Assembly (NCBI GenBank): GCA_026874595.1
Contig: CM049306.1
Span: 13,041,019-13,105,018, forward strand
Direction of reading: 5' to 3'
Length of the DNA stretch: 64,000 nt
Origin: Sipunculus nudus
Taxonomy: Eukaryota; Annelida; Sipuncula; Golfingiida; Sipunculidae
The notes below the pieces were generated by a model, which was not told the origin of the DNA, searched no databases, and worked only from the letters and a program-made list of their open reading frames with translations. Every line of letters begins with the position of its first letter. Within the stretch, counting starts at the first letter, position 1. A program made the position numbers and the translations under genes. Below, piece by piece: positions 1 through 12,226 of this stretch.

Positions 1-3000
1 TGCATTAAGTATAGTGAAGTGATCTTGAATCTGCATCAGGATCTGCATTAAGTATAGTGAAGTGATCTTGAATCTTCATCAGGATCTGCATTAAGTATAG
101 TGAAATGATCTTGAATCTTCATCAGGATCTGCATTAAGTATAGTGAAGTGATCTTGAATCTTCATCAGGATCTGCATTAAGTATAGTGAAGTGATCTTGA
201 ATCTTCATCAGGATCTGCATTAAGTATAGTGAAGTGATCTTGAATCTTCATCAGGATCTGCATTAAGTATAGTGAAGTGATCTTGAATCTTCATCAGGAT
301 CTGCATTAAGTATAGTGAAGTGATCTTGAATCTGCATCAGGATCTGCATTAAGTATAGTGAAGTGATCTTGAATCTTCATCAGGATCTGCATTAAGTATA
401 GTGAAATGATCTTGAATCTTCATCAGGATCTGCATTAAGTATAGTGAAGTGATCTTGAATCTTCATCAGGATCTGCATTAAGTATAGTGAAGTGATCTTG
501 AATCTTCATCAGGATCTGCATTAAGTATAGTGAAGTGATCTTGAATCTTCATCAGGATCTGCATTAAGTATAGTGAAGTGATCTTGAATCTTCATCAGGA
601 TCTGCATTAAGTATAGTGAAGTGATCTTGAATCTGCATCAGGATCTGCATTAAGTATAGTGAAATGATCTTGAATCTTCATCAGGATCTGCATTAAGTAT
701 AGTGAAGTGATCTTGAATCTTCATCAGGATCTGCATTAAGTATAGTGAAATGATCTTGAATCTGCATCAGGATCTGCATTAAGTATAGTGAAGTGATCTT
801 GAATTTTCATCAGGATCTGCATTAAGTATAGTGAAGTGATCTTGAATCTGCATCAGGATCTGCATTAAGTATAGTGAAGTGATCTTGAATCTTCATCAGG
901 ATCTGCATTAAGTATAGTGAAATGATCTTGAATCTTCATCAGGATCTGCATTAAGTATAGTGAAGTGATCTTGAATCTTCATCAGGATCTGCATTAAGTA
1001 TAGTGAAGTGATCTTGAATCTTCATCAGGATCTGCATTAAGTATAGTGAAGTGATCTTGAATTTTCATCAGGATCTGCATTAAGTATAGTGAAGTGATCT
1101 TGAATCTTCATCAGGATCTGCATTAAGTATAGTGAAGTGATCTTGAATCTGCATCAGGATCTGCATTAAGTATAGTGAAGTGATCTTGAATCTTCATCAG
1201 GATCTGCATTAAGTATAGTGAAATGATCTTGAATCTTCATCAGGATCTGCATTAAGTATAGTGAAGTGATCTTGAATCTTCATCAGGATCTGCATTAAGT
1301 ATAGTGAAGTGATCTTGAATCTTCATCAGGATCTGCATTAAGTATAGTGAAGTGATCTTGAATCTTCATCAGGATCTGCATTAAGTATAGTGAAGTGATC
1401 TTGAATCTTCATAAGGATCTGCATTAAGTATAGTGAAGTGATCTTGAATCTGCATCAGGATCTGCATTAAGTATAGTGAAGTGATCCTGAATCTGCACCA
1501 GGATCTGCATTAAGTATAGTGAAGTGATCTTGAATCTGCATCAGGATCTGCATTAAGTATAGTGAAGTGATCTTGAATCTGCATCAGGATCTGCATTAAG
1601 TATAGTGAAGTGATCTTGAATCTTCATCAGGATCTGCATTAAGTATAGTGAACTGATCCTGAATCTGCACCAGGATCTGCATTAAGTATAGTGAAGTGAT
1701 CTTGAATCTGCATCAGGATCTGCATTAAGTATAGTGAAGTGATCTTGAATCTGCATCAGGATCTGCATTAAGTATAGTGAAGTGATCTTGAATCTGCATC
1801 AGGATCTGCATTAAGTATAGTGAAGTGATCTTGAATCTTCATCAGGATCTGCATTAAGTATAGTGAAGTGATCTTGAATCTTCATCAGGATCTGCATTAA
1901 GTATAGTGAAATGATCTTGAATCTGCATCAGGATCTGCATTAAGTATAGTGAAGTGATCTTGAATCTTCATCAGGATCTGCATTAAGTATAGTGAAGTGA
2001 TCTTGAATCTGCATCAGGATCTGCATTAAGTATAGTGAAGTGATCTTGAATCTTCATCAGGATCTGCATTAAGTATAGTGAAATGATCTTGAATCTTCAT
2101 CAGGATCTGCATTAAGTATAGTGAAGTGATCTTGAATCTTCATCAGGATCTGCATTAAGTATAGTGAAGTGATCTTGAATCTTCATCAGGATCTGCATTA
2201 AGTATAGTGAAGTGATCTTGAATCTTCATCAGGATCTGCATTAAGTATAGTGAAGTGATCTTGAATCTTCATCAGGATCTGCATTAAGTATAGTGAAGTG
2301 ATCTTGAATCTGCATCAGGATCTGCATTAAGTATAGTGAAGTGATCTTGAATCTTCATCAGGATCTGCATTAAGTATAGTGAAATGATCTTGAATCTTCA
2401 TCAGGATCTGCATTAAGTATAGTGAAGTGATCTTGAATCTTCATCAGGATCTGCATTAAGTATAGTGAAATGATCTTGAATCTTCATCAGGATCTGCATT
2501 AAGTATAGTGAAGTGATCTTGAATCTTCATCAGGATCTGCATTAAGTATAGTGAAGTGATCTTGAATCTTCATCAGGATCTGCATTAAGTATAGTGAAGT
2601 GATCTTGAATCTGCATCAGGATCTGCATTAAGTATAGTGAAGTGATCCTGAATCTGCACCAGGATCTGCATTAAGTATAGTGAAGTGATCTTGAATCTGC
2701 ATCAGGATCTGCATTAAGTATAGTGAAGTGATCTTGAATCTGCATCAGGATCTGCATTAAGTATAGTGAAGTGATCTTGAATCTTCATCAGGATCTGCAT
2801 TAAGTATAGTGAACTGATCCTGAATCTGCACCAGGATCTGCATTAAGTATAGTGAAGTGATCTTGAATCTGCATCAGGATCTGCATTAAGTATAGTGAAG
2901 TGATCTTGAATCTGCATCAGGATCTGCATTAAGTATAGTGAAGTGATCTTGAATCTGCATCAGGATCTGCATTAAGTATAGTGAAGTGATCCTGAATCTG

Positions 3001-4283
3001 CACCAGGATCTGCATTAAGTATAGTGAAGTGATCTTGAATCTGCATCAGGATCTGCATTAAGTATAGTGAAGTGATCTTGAATCTGCATCAGGATCTGCA
3101 TTAAGTATAGTGAAGTGATCTTGAATCTGCATCAGGATCTGCATTAAGTATAGTAAACTGATCCTGAATCTGCACCAGGATCTGCATTAAGTATAGTGAA
3201 GTGATCTTGAATCTGCATCAGGATCTGCATTAAGTATAGTGAAGTGATCTTGAATCTGCATCAGGATCTGCATTAAGTATAGTGAAGTGATCTTGAATCT
3301 TCATCAGGATCTGCATTAAGTATAGTGAAGTGATCTTGAATCTTCATCAGGATCTGCATTAAGTATAGTGAAATGATCTTGAATCTGCATCAGGATCTGC
3401 ATTAAGTATAGTGAAGTGATCTTGAATCTTCATCAGGATCTGCATTAAGTATAGTGAAGTGATCTTGAATCTGCATCAGGATCTGCATTAAGTATAGTGA
3501 AGTGATCTTGAATCTTCATCAGGATCTGCATTAAGTATAGTGAAATGATCTTGAATCTTCATCAGGATCTGCATTAAGTATAGTGAAGTGATCTTGAATC
3601 TTCATCAGGATCTGCATTAAGTATAGTGAAGTGATCTTGAATCTTCATCAGGATCTGCATTAAGTATAGTGAAGTGATCTTGAATCTTCATCAGGATCTG
3701 CATTAAGTATAGTGAAGTGATCTTGAATCTTCATCAGGATCTGCATTAAGTATAGTGAAGTGATCTTGAATCTGCATCAGGATCTGCATTAAGTATAGTG
3801 AAGTGATCTTGAATCTTCATCAGGATCTGCATTAAGTATAGTGAAATGATCTTGAATCTTCATCAGGATCTGCATTAAGTATAGTGAAGTGATCTTGAAT
3901 CTTCATCAGGATCTGCATTAAGTATAGTGAAGTGATCTTGAATCTTCATCAGGATCTGCATTAAGTATAGTGAAGTGATCTTGAATCTTCATCAGGATCT
4001 GCATTAAGTATAGTGAAGTGATCTTGAATCTTCATCAGGATCTGCATTAAGTATAGTGAAGTGATCTTGAATCTTCATCAGGATCTGCATTAAGTATAGT
4101 GAAGTGATCTTGAATCTGCATCAGGATCTGCATTAAGTATAGTGAAGTGATCTTGAATCTTCATCAGGATCTGCATTAAGTATAGTGAACTGATCCTGAA
4201 TCTTCATCAGGATCTGCATTAAGTATAGTGAACTGATCCTGAATCTTCATCAGGATCTGCATTAAGTATAGTGAACTGATCTT
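1..4283. repeat. 43-bp satellite array, about 100 copies, in a PYROXD2 intron
   Basis: A unit of 43 bp that begins TGCATTAAGTATAGTGAA repeats head to tail with no spacers from the first base of the window, so the array is cut by the window edge. Units differ at a few diagnostic sites: GAAG, GAAA or GAAC before TGATC; CTTG or CCTG; and TTCATC, TGCATC or TGCACC near the end. These variants recur with a period of seven units (301 bp) in much of the array and four units (172 bp) elsewhere, which is higher-order structure. It lies upstream of a PYROXD2 exon acceptor and, with the remaining PYROXD2 exons presumably to the left, is intronic. Confidence 0.97.
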
Positions 4284-4400
4284 GAATCTGCACCAGGAAC
4301 ACTTGGAAATATATTTAACTGATCATGAATCTCCACCAGTATTTACAGGAGGTATGATGAAGTGATCCTGAATCTGCATCAGGATCTGTAGGAAGTATCA
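4284..4400. repeat. Decayed edge of the 43-bp satellite
   Basis: Diverged unit fragments such as CTGATCATGAATC and AAGTGATCCTGAATCTGC continue the array with insertions and substitutions until about 37 bp before the exon acceptor at 4437. This is typical of the unhomogenised edge of a satellite. Confidence 0.85.
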
Positions 4401-4437
4401 TCAAGATATTATGTTAAAATGTGAATTCTCATTTCAG

Positions 4438-4594
4438 TTGCTGTGAAAAGTCTGCCAAACTTTATTGCCAACCCCAACTCTCCAGACAACACACCACAGC
4501 CCCATCACAAGGGGACCATCCATCTGAACTGTGAGCACACTGACCTGGTCCACGAGGCTTACCTGGACGCCATGCAGGGCAAATATTCACAGAA
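4438..4594 (+). CDS. PYROXD2: PYROXD2 coding exon (first in window)
   Basis: The acceptor is TTTCAG at 4437 and the donor GTAAGT at 4595. The exon enters in phase with two bases of a codon and encodes [12 protein letters not shown] through [13 protein letters not shown]. It follows directly after the satellite edge. Confidence 0.93.
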
Positions 4595-7500
4595 GTAAGT
4601 CACCAGAATATGATAAATATTTCAAACAAGCCTTTTGGTCTGTGGCTTAGTCTGTTGCTTTATTTCATATTTTGCTTATCACAATCAACAAGCCCCTTAG
4701 AGTAGAATTTGATTTGTTCATTGTCATAGTGTCATACTGCTTTAAATAGACAAGTGGCTAATAATGGAGAACTTACAGAAGACTGATTTATCATTCTCCT
4801 TGGTAGTATTCATGGTTTCTGCCAGCAGATGGTGTCACAGGCTGGCACAACTGCAACCTCTGTACAGGATGAAGGTCTATGGAGACAATGATAGATCCCT
4901 GCAAGGGGATGTGCATGGGACATGGAACTACAGGGGGTTTGACCTGGATTGCTGGGGCAACCACTGTGTACAAACATGGCAGACCACATGCACCTGGACA
5001 TCACCTGTCACTCAAGAATCACACCCAGTTACAAACACATGCTTATACAGTGTGGCACGTGCTGTTGTTATGCCCCCGCCACAAAGTGGCGCGGGGCATA
5101 TAGTTTTACCCATGTCCGTCCTTCCGTCATTCCGAAATCAAACAGTTGTACGAACTTTTTTTCGCAATGCCTGCAGATATTGGCCTGATTTTTGGTGTGT
5201 GGGCAGATATAGACCAGTTACAGATCGAGTTCGCGTTTCGTCCTGGTTGACCTACTTTTGACCGTTTTACGGCTCCTAAACTTAGAAAAATTCATGAAAA
5301 ATAGAAATTTCATGACAAATACACATGTACGGACTTTTTTTTGCAATGCCTGCAGATATTGGCCTGATTTTTGGTGTGTAGGCAGATAATGACCAGTTAC
5401 AGATCAAGTTCGCGTTTTTGTCCCAGTTGACCTATTTTTGACTGTTTTACGGCTCCTAAACTTAGAAAATTTCATGAAAAATAGAAATTTTCATGACAAA
5501 TACACATGTACGGACTTTTTTTCGCAATGCCTGCAGATATTGGCCTGATTTTTTGTGTGTGGGCAGATAATGACCAGTTACAGATCGAGTTCGCGTTTCG
5601 TCCCGGTTGACCTACTTTTGAACGTTTTACGGCTCCTTAACATAGAAAATTTCATGTAAAATATAAATTTTCATGACAAATACACTTGTACAGACTTTTC
5701 TTTGCAATACCTGCAGATATTGGCTTGATTTTTGGTGTGTGGGCAGATAATGACCAGTTACAGATTGAGTTCACGTTTTGTCCCAGTTGACCTACTTTTG
5801 ACCGTTTGACGGTGCTCTTACATAGAAAATTTCATGTAATATATAAATTTTCATGACAAATACACTTGTACAGACTTTTTTTCGCAGTGCCTGCAGATAC
5901 GGGCCTGATTTTTGGTGTGTAGGCAGATAATGACCAGTTACAGATCGAGTTCTTGTTTTGTCCCAGTTGACCTTCTTTTGACCATTTGACTGCTCCTGAA
6001 CATAGAAAGTTTCATGAAAAATATAAATTTTCATAACAAATGCATATGTACTGACTTTTTTTCCGCAATGCCTGCAGATACCACCCTGATATTTTATGTG
6101 TGGGCAGATAATGACAGTTACAGATGGAGTTTTGCGTTTCGTCCCGGTTGACCTACTTTTGATTGTTTTACGGCTCCTAAACATAGAAAATTTCATGAAA
6201 GACAGAAATTTTTAGGGAAAATGCACATGTATGGACTTTTTTTCACAATGCCTGCATATACTGGCATGATTTTTGGTGTGTTGCTTGATAATGACCTGTT
6301 ACAGATGGAGTTTGCATTTTGCCCTTGTTGACCTACTTTTGACCATACGACACCTCCTGAACTTAAAAAAATTTTCAAAATTTCACAAATGTTTCTCATT
6401 TGCCCCAGGCGGGGGCATTTGTGTCGTTCCGACACATCTAGTTTGTATACATTTACACCACTACATCACCCATATCGTGCTGCAATGTAGTTCCCCAAGT
6501 TTTACAACAGACAAGCATATTCTTTATAACTGTTATATTTGTATCTGCCAAAATGAAGTTGACCGTGTTCCGCCGCGTTCGTTTCCGGAATACTCCTCTG
6601 AGACTACTGGACGGATTTTTCCAAAACTTACACAAATTATCGGGTCACATGTGAACTGATGTTTAACCAAGTGACCTTGACTTCTGACCTTTCCTCTTTG
6701 CCCAGCATCCGTTTCCACACATAAACCCACATATCTCGGGAACCATTTGACCGATCAGGAAAATTTTTTTACACAAATGTAGCCCTGGGATAGCTTTATA
6801 ACATACACAAAAAGGTGGCGCCACCTGCAACCATGTTTGCACAGTGTCCATCTGTTTGTCTGCCGTGGGTTAAAATCACTCATACCTCTGCAGTAGTTTG
6901 ACTAATTCACCTAAAATTCGGCATGCATATACATCCTAGATAGCTTTCTTGATTTTATGACAGGTGGCACCACCTACATTCACATTATGCTGCAGACATC
7001 CAAGCTCATATCTTGGGAACCATTTGACCAATCAGGAAAAAATTTTTACACAAATGTAGCCCTTGGATAGCTTTATAAAATACACAAAAATGGTGGCGCC
7101 ACCTGCAGCCATTTTTGCACAGCATCCATCTGTTTGTCTGCCTTAGGTTAAACTCACTTACATCTCTGCAGTGGTTTGACCAAATTACCTGAAATTTGGC
7201 ATGCGTATAAATCCCGCATAGCTTTCTTGATTTTATGACAGGTGGCGCCACCTTTATTCACGTTCACGATGTAGACATCCATGCTTATATCTTTGGACTC
7301 GTTCAACCAATCAGGAAAAAATTTTTACACAAATGTAGCCCTTGGATAGCTTTATAAAATACACAAAAATGGTGGCGCCACCTGCAGCCATTTTTGCACA
7401 GCGTCCATCTGTTTGTCTGCCTTAGGTTAAAATCACTTACATCTCTGCAGTGGTTTGACCAAATAACCTGAAATTTGGCATGCGTATAAATCCCGCATAG

Positions 7501-10500
7501 CTTTCTTGATTTTATGACAGGTGGCGCCACCTTTATTCACGTTCACGATGTAGACATCCATGCTTATATCTTTGGACTCGTTCAACCAATCAGGAAAAAA
7601 ATTTTACACAAATGTAGCCCTAGGATAGCTTTATAACATACACAAAAAAGATGGCGCCACCTGCAGCCATTTTTGCACAGCATCCATTTGTTTGTCTGCT
7701 GTGGGATAAAATCACTCATATCTCTGCAGTGGTTTGACTTTTCCGCATGCAATTTTGCATGTGTATACATCTTGGATAGTTTCTCATTTAAATAACAGGT
7801 GGCGCCACCTACAATCATGTTTATGTGGCAGAGATCCATTCTAAAAAGTAACACATGTAACTTTATTTCCCCTTGCCACTCAATCCATGCCTCACTTCAC
7901 CCGTCCTTTTCTGATTTTGGTGGATACACGTAGTCGCTTGTCGACTACCTGTATTCTAGTTGATATGAATGTTGTCAGTGTATGTTCTGTATTTGCTCCA
8001 ATGCCTTAATTATTGTAATTTTCAAATGCCAGGTGATATAGTTTGTGATGACAGAAAATACTGCCTTGTGCACATTGATTGGCAGAGATCTATCCCCTTC
8101 ATAGACGAGGTCTCATGTGAGGAGTATGGCACAACTGTCCCTTGAATTGCTGCAAATTATGTTCTCTACTAAAGTGAAATCATTTAGGCTATAGCATTTG
8201 TTGAAAACCTTAAATAATTGACAAATATGCAAATACACCCTGTTAACCTCTCAGATATTTTAATTTGCATATAGGATCAGCATAACCTTAGCACCCACAG
8301 TTAAAAATATCATGTGTATAAGAAGGTCTTTAATGTCTGATTTACATGCAGGCTGCAGCTATACAGTGTACTGTGAGTAAATTATTTTTGTCTATTTAAG
8401 ATGAACAGCATTTTTTGTGCACACTCTTCATTCCATGCAGACTTTTAGCTGCCAAATGTGTCTTCCAGGGCTGTGATTGAGATGACCATTCCGTCCAGTC
8501 TTGATCCAACTGTGGCGCCCCCTGGCTGCCATGTGGTGCAACTGTTCACACAGTTTACTCCATACACTCTGGCAGGTGGCAAGGAATGGGATGATGAGAG
8601 TAGGAATGCCTATGCTGACAGAGGTATGATGGCATAGTAAATGAATTCACTGGTCAGCTGAGCTGAAGTGTACATTCCGTCCATCTTGTTGTATAATCAA
8701 TAAGATGAAACCTATCAGTGTCCGAGCTTGTTCACTGTCAGGGGTAGTTTAGTCGGGGTGTACTTCTGTGTATCTTTGTAAATGTGTATCTGAATATTAC
8801 TGCAAACTTAGGGAGTTAACTTTATACATGATTTATAGCATATTTCTAAGGGACTTCAGTTTATGAAGTATGCCATTTGAAGTGAATTTCGACTCTATTT
8901 TTATTTATTAATTTGTATGAAAGTTAGTTAGGTCATCACATATAAATAGTCAACAGTTAAAAATAAGGCCAAAACTTGGTACACATTTCAGCTCAGGGCA
9001 GATTCTCATAAATTTTGTATATTTGTATCCCCAGAAAAGTCAGGGAATCTATGTTTTCATACCGGTCCCACATATAAATCTTGGCATATGTATAGATATG
9101 GGTGAGAGGCTACGCCTATTTAAAATGAGGTTAAAATAGGAGAGTGTCCTTGACCTTGGATAGGTCCAAATTTAGGGAAAATCACACAAATTCTTAAATA
9201 TCTCAAGAAATCTTGCATGGATTTATCCCAAAATCAAGTTGATCAAAGATCATGGATAGGGTTGTCATGTTCCAGAAACTGGTGGCGCCAACTATTATTC
9301 TTTACTTGTTTTTGTGCCTTTAAATACCCCCAAAATTGCCACTTTACAATACTGTGAGCATTATAAGTCCAAAACTATTGGACAGATTTCTTTTATATTA
9401 TGCATATACATAGATATGAGTTATGGGATGATGTTTATTTAAATTGGGGTCATGACCTTATGAGAGTGGCCTTGACTTTGAATATTCCCATATTTGGTGA
9501 TATTCACACAAAATCTTTAATATCTCAGTAAGCGATACATCGAATGATCCAAAAATCAAATTGACTGAAGATCTCTGATAGCTTTGTCTTTTACAGAAGA
9601 CAGGTGGTGCCACCTTGTGTCGTTTTCTTGTTAAAATGATGTTAAAGCAATAACTTTGTAAGAATTTGAGGTACAGTAACCAAACCCACAGGTTTGATGC
9701 ATCCTATCAACGGCTAGCTCAAGTTCGAACATGGAAGCAGCGATTATGCTAATACAGGTGGTGCCACCTTGTGTCGTTTTCTTGCTTTAGTGCCTGTTAA
9801 TACCCCACCATTGCCACTTGACAGCCTTGTAAGCATGATAAATTGAAAACTAAAGGACAGATTTCTTTCATATTATGTGTATAGATATGGGTTACGGGAT
9901 GAGATTTATTTCAGTTTGGATCATGACCTCTCCTATGAGAGTGACCTTTACCCTAAATATGCCCTTACCTATAAGAAATCATGGTGGCTTGCCAAGTGTC
10001 ATTCTCTGCATCTGAATTCAAGATGGGATCCTATTCTTTGAGGCTGGGAGGAGGGGGGGGGGGGGTAACTGTCTGGGGATACTATGGCACCTGCTGTGCC
10101 AAGATATATCTAGTTTAAACTGAAGCTATCACATTTTTGTGTCTGAATAGGTTGTCACCTGGAGATTAATGTACACTATTGTTGTACACCCACGTCATGG
10201 AACTGTAATTTCATCACAAAGTGATTCAATGTTTTTATACGCCTGTCTATGATGGGGACGTATTGTAGCATACCCACAGTCTGTCCGTCTGTCAAGACAT
10301 CCATCTGTTAATTTTAAGTATCGCCATTATAACTTACCAAGGATTTGATAGATTTTCACAAACTCACTTTAACTACTTACGAGTAGGTTATCTTATCTGT
10401 GATCAATTATAGGCAAAATCCTAGCATATTAATGAGTTCAGAGGTCACCAGGCTACTTTGGAATTTTGCAGCAATAACTTATCAGGAATATGATGCATTT

Positions 10501-12157
10501 TGATGAAACTACAGAAATATTACCCAATATAATATCTCACTTAAGTTAATTTGATTCTTGGCAAAATGCATGCATATTTAGTGAGGGCAGAGGTCACCAG
10601 ACCTTGGTGGTGTCATGATGACTTGCCAAAAATCTGATAAATTTTTATGAAATTCAACATAATGTTAACCAATAGTTTCTCACCCCAATTACATTCCCAG
10701 CAAAATTAATGTATATTTAATGAGGTCAGAGGTCTCAATACATATGACAAGCATATTGTACACCTTTGTGTTGTTCTGTTCTTGTGATACATTTGTTGAT
10801 ATATTTGGCCTGCAGAGACAAACCTTTAATTTTTTTCAGTGTTTGATGACATTGAGCAGTATGCCCCTGGCTTCAAGGACAGTGTGATCGGTCGAGATGT
10901 TTTGACCCCTCCAGACCTGGAGCGAGTCTTTGGCCTTACTGGCGGGGTAAGTTTCTGAAGGACCTCTTGTTTTAATCATCCTGTTTTCATGTTTAATCAA
11001 ACATATTTTGTGTAAATGAAAATGAGTTTCAGATACATTTTGCCAGAAAATCAGCTGCATCTGTTGACCCATGTGGCATGTCTCTGCATCAGTCAAATCT
11101 ATTGAAAAATATTACAGTTGGTCTTAATTTGATTCAAAATATCAGCATCAACAGTTTGAGGTTTGCTTATGGAAGTATCTTAACAGCAAATAGATATACT
11201 TGTCACACACAAAGTTGCTTCTTGTTGACTAAGTATGGCATGTTCCAGTGTGTGGGACTGAATAAGAATTGTTTTTACACCTACATACACACAAGTAAAG
11301 GCTGGATTAATTTGTTAGAATATGTTCGGTCACTTGCTGGCATGATTTGTTGCTGATTAATGTTATTTAATCTTACTAGGCACTGATTTCTGTGCCAGAA
11401 TATATCAAACAATTTATTAGGGATATCATAAAACTTAAAGTATGGTAGGGGTTAATACTTACCTTGAGCATTTGGAAATAGGGCCTTACAATTAATGGTT
11501 TAATGCTCAAACTCCTCATTCAGCAGATGGGAACAGGCCAAAGTCTTAACCTTAAACATATGATATGTAACATGCAAAGCATTAATGACAGTAAAGATGC
11601 TACTCTGAATTTTGGTTACAGAACATCTTCCACGGGTCCATGAGTCTGGACCAGCTGTACTTCAGTCGTCCTATGCCAGCATACTGTGACTACAGGTCAC
11701 CCGTCAGAGGCCTGTATCTGTGTGGCAGCGGAGCTCACCCTGGTAAGGGAATGTTAATCTTTTCAATATAAAAGCTCTTACATACTGTGTTACAAGGGTT
11801 ATAAACTAAAACTTTTTCAAATAATCATCATCTTTTGTTTAGAACATCAGTTTACAAGATAATGTGTGTGAAGCAACTGGTAAATGAACTTGCTATTGAA
11901 CTTAGCCTGTGTCTGTGATGTTTAGCAAACTATATTACTCTTCTTGCAGGCTTTGTTTTAAATATCCAGACTTCAGTTGACTAAGTAATCTATTAATATT
12001 TACTTTAAAGGGTAACAAACTGATTGCGGACATTAATTTTCTGGTACCCTATCAGATGACTGAATTTTTCTTCTCTACAGGTGGTGGTGTCATGGGAGCA
12101 CCTGGTCGCCTAGCAGCCATGGCTGTACTGGATGACCTCAAAAGAAAGGTCATCTGA
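4438..12157 (+). CDS. PYROXD2: PYROXD2, last five coding exons (5' part outside window)
   Basis: Joined exons 4438-4594, 8469-8623, 10840-10946, 11622-11742 and 12081-12157 give 204 residues plus a TGA stop, about the C-terminal third of a family usually near 580 aa. All junctions are AG/GT and the phases agree. PYROXD2 is a poorly characterised FAD-dependent oxidoreductase of the phytoene-desaturase/amine-oxidase type, reported to be mitochondrial. Recognisable blocks are [65 protein letters not shown] and the C-terminal FAD-contact motif [21 protein letters not shown]. The N-terminal Rossmann domain must lie left of the window. Introns hold the satellite and several Helitron-like elements. 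The family assignment is firm; enzymatic activity is unknown. Confidence 0.95.
4595..5069. other. PYROXD2 intron, unassigned sequence
   Basis: No exon or repeat family was recognised here. The open frame starting at 4764 has no recognisable domain and runs straight into the following repeat element. Confidence 0.5.
5070..6441 (+). mobile_element. Helitron-like non-autonomous element, family F1
   Basis: The left end carries ATGCCCCCGCC (5070-5080) and the right subterminal region its perfect 11-bp inverse at 6408-6418. The left end also folds on itself with the imperfect complement at 5088-5099. The right end is a hairpin GTGTCGTTCCGACAC (6421-6435) followed by AT and CTAG, with T next. A 3' hairpin just before CTRR and insertion before T is the classical Helitron 3' signature. 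No Rep/helicase coding region is present. The exact 5' boundary is not certain. Confidence 0.65.
5140..6390 (+). repeat. About 180-bp tandem array, 7 units, inside F1
   Basis: The phrase CCTGCAGATA recurs at about 5169, 5348, 5529, 5709, 5889, 6070 and 6250 (last copies diverged), a period of 180-181 bp. Each unit also contains TGACCAGTTACAGAT and CGGCTCCTAAAC or close variants. The array fills the space between the two ends of element F1. Confidence 0.93.
6480..7959 (+). mobile_element. Helitron-like non-autonomous element, family F2
   Basis: The right end is a hairpin with a 7-bp stem, GTAGTCG/CGACTAC (7930-7948), followed seven bases later by CTAG at 7956-7959 and then T. A second, inverted copy of the same end lies at 37125-37154, where parts of the stem are kept by G-T pairs. 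The body is a tandem array with GGTGGCGCCACC. It follows F1 almost directly. The 5' end was not located. Confidence 0.6.
6700..7830 (+). repeat. About 280-300-bp tandem array with GGTGGCGCCACC, inside F2
   Basis: Four units contain ATCAGGAAAA, ACACAAATGTAGCCC, TTTGCACAG and two copies each of the palindrome GGTGGCGCCACC or a one-base variant. Exact palindromes start at 6814, 7092, 7241, 7371, 7520 and 7798. The units at about 7030-7280 and 7320-7580 are nearly identical, so at least one duplication is recent. Confidence 0.9.
8469..8623 (+). CDS. PYROXD2: PYROXD2 coding exon
   Basis: The acceptor is TTCCAG and the donor GTATGA. The exon encodes [19 protein letters not shown] through [16 protein letters not shown], a strongly conserved stretch of the family. 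The GGCGCCCCCTGG stretch at about 8514-8525 matches a CTCF-type motif by coincidence or otherwise. Confidence 0.94.
8940..10113 (+). mobile_element. Helitron-like non-autonomous element, family F3
   Basis: The right end has a hairpin TGGCAC/GTGCCA (10085-10101) followed by AGATATAT and CTAG at 10110-10113, then T, as in F1 and F2. The body holds about three diverged repeats with TATAGATATGGGTTA and a GAGAGTG(A/G)CCTT phrase, plus GGTGGTGCCACC variants at about 9602 and 9756 and a poly(G) tract at 10053-10065. The 5' end is approximate. Confidence 0.5.
10232..10785 (+). mobile_element. HINE/Helentron-like element, family F4, copy 1
   Basis: The 5' end TTTTTATACGCCTGTCTATGA matches the inverted right end of the copy at 47527-48370. 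The 3' end has GTACAC...GTGT pairing and finishes TTCTTGT. Three internal repeats contain AATGAGGTCAGAGGTC or close variants. It lies just upstream of the PYROXD2 exon at 10840. Confidence 0.55.
10840..10946 (+). CDS. PYROXD2: PYROXD2 coding exon
   Basis: The acceptor TTTTTTCAG precedes [20 protein letters not shown], and the exon ends at GLTGG before GTAAGT. Its end is in phase 0. Confidence 0.94.
11622..11742 (+). CDS. PYROXD2: PYROXD2 coding exon
   Basis: The exon encodes [17 protein letters not shown] and then [12 protein letters not shown], the first half of the C-terminal FAD-binding motif. The donor is GTAAGG. Confidence 0.94.
12081..12157 (+). CDS. PYROXD2: PYROXD2 terminal coding exon
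   Basis: The acceptor is CTCTACAG. The exon encodes [24 protein letters not shown] and a TGA stop at 12155-12157. It completes the [10 protein letters not shown] motif split by the preceding intron. Confidence 0.95.
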
Positions 12158-12226
12158 TGTCAAAGACAAATTAGGGAACAGCAAGTGATGAACTGCTTAG
12201 AGAATTCATATTAGAGAAAATGTTTT

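Noticed and set aside
1-4283. CRISPR-like regular repeat
   Set aside because: Units are directly adjacent with no spacers, and the surrounding genes are animal genes with introns.
5792-7854. Several minus-strand open frames
   Set aside because: They translate the F1 and F2 arrays and repeat the same peptides; no domain is recognisable.
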